DNA of 64,000 nt from an uncultured Bacteroidales bacterium (GTDB taxonomy: Bacteria > Bacteroidota > Bacteroidia > Bacteroidales > P3): positions 1 through 64,000 of the forward strand of contig CAMUZR010000011.1 of the NCBI GenBank assembly GCA_947165255.1, written 5' to 3'. Below the pieces are notes generated by a model. That model had not been told where the DNA came from and ran no database searches. It saw only the letters and a program-made list of their open reading frames with translations. Both the position numbers and the translations under genes were made by a program. The stretch's first letter is position 1. Every line of letters begins with the position of its first letter. This document shows positions 62,001 through 64,000 of this stretch, one piece after another.

Positions 62001-64000
62001 TTACCTCACCAGCACCACTGTGCCGGTCTTCCTCATGATACCCCCGGGGGTGATGGCATCTCTGTAGGTGCAGGTGTACACATAAGCTCCCTGCACACAG
62101 GGGCGTCCTTCGTGTGTGCCGTCCCACCCGCTAGAGAGGTCAGTGGAATGGTAGACCAGGTCCCCTCGGCGGTCGTATATCCATATTTCGTAGTCGTTTA
62201 TCTTCGTGTAGTAGGCTCGGAAGAGGTTATTACTCTCCAGGTTGGGCGTAAATACGTTCGGGAAGAAGAGTTCCGACTGTATAATCGGTATCGCCACCGA
62301 GTCAGCGTCGAAACAGGTTTGGTTGCTCGCCGTCACGGTAATGCTCAGGCTGTCCACGTAGGCAGGCACTTCCACCGTTATCTCGGCAGAAGTGTCGTAA
62401 AGAAACGGTGGGTTCTGATTATACCACAAGTACCACTCATACCGGTCTGCCCTTCCGTGTGTACGGCAGATGGCCGTCAGTGACCTCTCCGCGTTCATCA
62501 GCCGGGTGGGATTCACTTCTATCCATGCCGTCAACGCCTCGATTGGGTATAGCTCAATGCTGTCGTAGGATGGGCATTTGGGGTCATCCGCATACTCGGT
62601 ACGTACATAATAAGTAGTGGTCTGTAAGGGATTGACGCTTATCACCGAGTCATCCTCCATCCCCGCAATATCAGGATCGGCTGGGGTGGAGTACCAATAA
62701 TAGAAAGGCAGTGAGGAATGGGCCTCTAACGTGTAGTGCGGATTGTCCAGGCAAGTGTGTGAACTCTCTATGTCAATCCGTGGTTGGGATTTCACCGTAA
62801 GGGTCAGATTCCATAAGGTGTCAGGGACAGATAAGTCCTCCGTGTGCGAAAACCTATTGTAAACCCCAGTGGTCGTCAACAGCGTATCGATAAAAAGATA
62901 CTCCGTCCCCTCGCAAATGATGGCAGACAGGCTGTCCAACACCAGCGCTTTCTGCTCCAGATGCAGAGTCCGCGTCGAGTCGCACCCGCTCCGGGTCGTC
63001 AAATGGAAGACATAGACACCGGGAGAGTGGTATTCCGTTCCTTCAAACATTATGGTGTCGTCCAGGTATATGGTATCATAAAAGTGAATGTCGTAAGAAG
63101 AATCAATAGTAAGATGCAGCGACACAATGCTATCGCAACCCACAGCGTTCGTAAGTGTGTCGGCGTATAGGCCCGACTCGGTATAGGTTTGCGAAGACTC
63201 TGTCCAGAAGTAGCTGTCGCATTCCGCTATCCATAGTTCTGAACTTGATGTGTTGAGCGTGGTCAGATAGAGTGTGCGGGTGATAGCGCTGTCGCCTTCA
63301 ATAATGCTATCCAATTGGTATGTGCCGGCCATAGTCAGCACACTGTCGAACATCCACAGCGTTTCGCCCTCGCACATAGTGCGGTAAGCCGTGTCGTACC
63401 TTACGCAGTTATTGATATGGGTATACTGCAGTTCGGCTGAATCCGTGCAGGCTCCGTCGGCCAGCATGGCATACAGCTTTATAGTGTAGGTGCCGGGTCT
63501 GAAGACGTGTGTGGGATTCCTTTCCGTCGAGGTCGTCCCGTCGCCGAAGTCCCAAAGGTAGCTCTCGCATCCGTTGGCAATTGAGTCATGGTGTGCTGCG
63601 TCGCTCGTGATAATGCTTGTGTTCTTCATCTTCAGGCTGGCGTGGTAGCATGGATTGGCATCGGTACTATCAATAGAAAATCTGGCGTAAGGGTGGCGTA
63701 GGCTTGCAATTGCCGATAGGGTGAAGTGGCAATCGGCGTGGATGCTGTCGTTCGGGGCGCCCACAAACGACAGGTCGCAATAGTATTTGCCTGCGTTGAT
63801 CACGTGCAATGTGTCTGAATCAGATAGGGTAGTGGTGTCCGTCTCAGAGTACCAGCGGTAGGAGAATCCTGCCGGAGCGCGGAATACGTTCTCCACCGTG
63901 CTGCAGTTTCGGGAGACTATCTTTTTATTGTCCAAGTCCATGACAAAATAGGCATATCCGAAATGTCCTCCTCCTGCGCAGTCGTATGTGGTCAGGTTGA
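62001..64000 (-). CDS. T9SS type B sorting-domain surface protein, 5' end missing
   Basis: The frame runs from the right edge to the stop at 62001 (about 666 codons present). It contains a PKD domain (YLWDFGDGTTSTERNP near 63550), several C-D-S-x-x-W ... G-C-D-S ... L-H-L-T modules (for example 63080-63230 and 62940-63060), and ends with the gliding-motility-associated domain (ELFFPNVFTPNLESNN to TGTVVLVR). It is therefore exported by T9SS and bound to the surface. It shares module and tail with the plus-strand gene at 3-1373. Function beyond adhesion-type surface display is unknown. Confidence 0.85.
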   Translation of the reverse strand, partial: NLTTYDCAGGGHFGYAYFVMDLDNKKIVSRNCSTVENVFRAPAGFSYRWYSETDTTTLSDSDTLHVINAGKYYCDLSFVGAPNDSIHADCHFTLSAIASLRHPYARFSIDSTDANPCYHASLKMKNTSIITSDAAHHDSIANGCESYLWDFGDGTTSTERNPTHVFRPGTYTIKLYAMLADGACTDSAELQYTHINNCVRYDTAYRTMCEGETLWMFDSVLTMAGTYQLDSIIEGDSAITRTLYLTTLNTSSSELWIAECDSYFWTESSQTYTESGLYADTLTNAVGCDSIVSLHLTIDSSYDIHFYDTIYLDDTIMFEGTEYHSPGVYVFHLTTRSGCDSTRTLHLEQKALVLDSLSAIICEGTEYLFIDTLLTTTGVYNRFSHTEDLSVPDTLWNLTLTVKSQPRIDIESSHTCLDNPHYTLEAHSSLPFYYWYSTPADPDIAGMEDDSVISVNPLQTTTYYVRTEYADDPKCPSYDSIELYPIEALTAWIEVNPTRLMNAERSLTAICRTHGRADRYEWYLWYNQNPPFLYDTSAEITVEVPAYVDSLSITVTASNQTCFDADSVAIPIIQSELFFPNVFTPNLESNNLFRAYYTKINDYEIWIYDRRGDLVYHSTDLSSGWDGTHEGRPCVQGAYVYTCTYRDAITPGGIMRKTGTVVLVR

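Noticed and set aside
1..64000. CRISPR arrays, rRNA and tRNA genes
   Set aside because: No regularly spaced direct repeats and no cloverleaf or rRNA-like sequence were noticed in the intergenic regions; a computed scan would be needed to be sure.

Overview
The window looks like a chromosomal segment of an uncultured Bacteroidota, most likely a Bacteroidales-type gut or rumen anaerobe. This is inferred from family content: type IX secretion (T9SS) sorting domains of both kinds (type B at both ends of the window, type A at 46602-48146), a TonB-dependent receptor with a carboxypeptidase-like N-terminal domain, the ftsX / DUF3098 / uppP / truB order, an IS982-type insertion sequence, many lipoproteins, and repeated promoters of the Bacteroidota type (TTG, about 19 nt, TAnnTTTG). 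No rRNA, tRNA or CRISPR array was seen.

Layout. 1-2906: end of a T9SS type B surface protein and a Ser/Gly/Arg-rich secreted protein. 2934-10777 (minus): Cys/Met lyase family enzyme, RsmI-like methyltransferase, RluB-type pseudouridine synthase, a small hypothetical gene, pheT and glnS. 10982-11677: LEA2-like lipoprotein. 12104-18978 (minus): one tight operon of a coiled-coil lipoprotein, murL, a murD2-type ligase, an M20 amidohydrolase and a C69 dipeptidase. murL with murD2 points to the alternative D-glutamate route of peptidoglycan synthesis. 19090-24463 (plus): outer-membrane protein, S41 protease, a PPDK-like protein without a PEP domain, and a PAP2 phosphatase. 24959-31442 (minus): elbB, a secreted helical-repeat protein, purF, mtaB and a MORN/YwqK-like repeat protein, with a possible small RNA at 30255-30390. 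31545-35338 (plus): TonB-dependent receptor and an M16-like protein lacking the zinc motif.

35559-35820 holds a 6S-like RNA. Directly behind it lies a visibly A+T-rich island (35997-42115): a 1694-residue protein combining a methyltransferase-like fold, a DUF559-like nuclease core, a RecQ-type helicase and a ten-cysteine cluster, followed 2 nt later by a coiled-coil protein with a C-terminal membrane anchor. This two-gene cassette is the best candidate for an undescribed system, probably anti-phage or anti-plasmid defence. A DUF1848 gene, a frameshifted small gene and a complete IS982-family element (43633-44774) follow, giving the stretch the look of an accessory region.

45174-48146: two secreted proteins, the second with a T9SS type A tail. 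48963-51932: carbamate kinase, two paralogous small membrane proteins and ornithine carbamoyltransferase, i.e. the carbamoyl-phosphate half of arginine fermentation. 52273-56441: queA, rarA and an ABC-F ATPase. 56452-61950 (minus): truB, uppP, DUF3098, ftsX, dnaN, a small lipoprotein and dapD. 62001-64000 (minus): a second T9SS type B surface protein that runs off the window.
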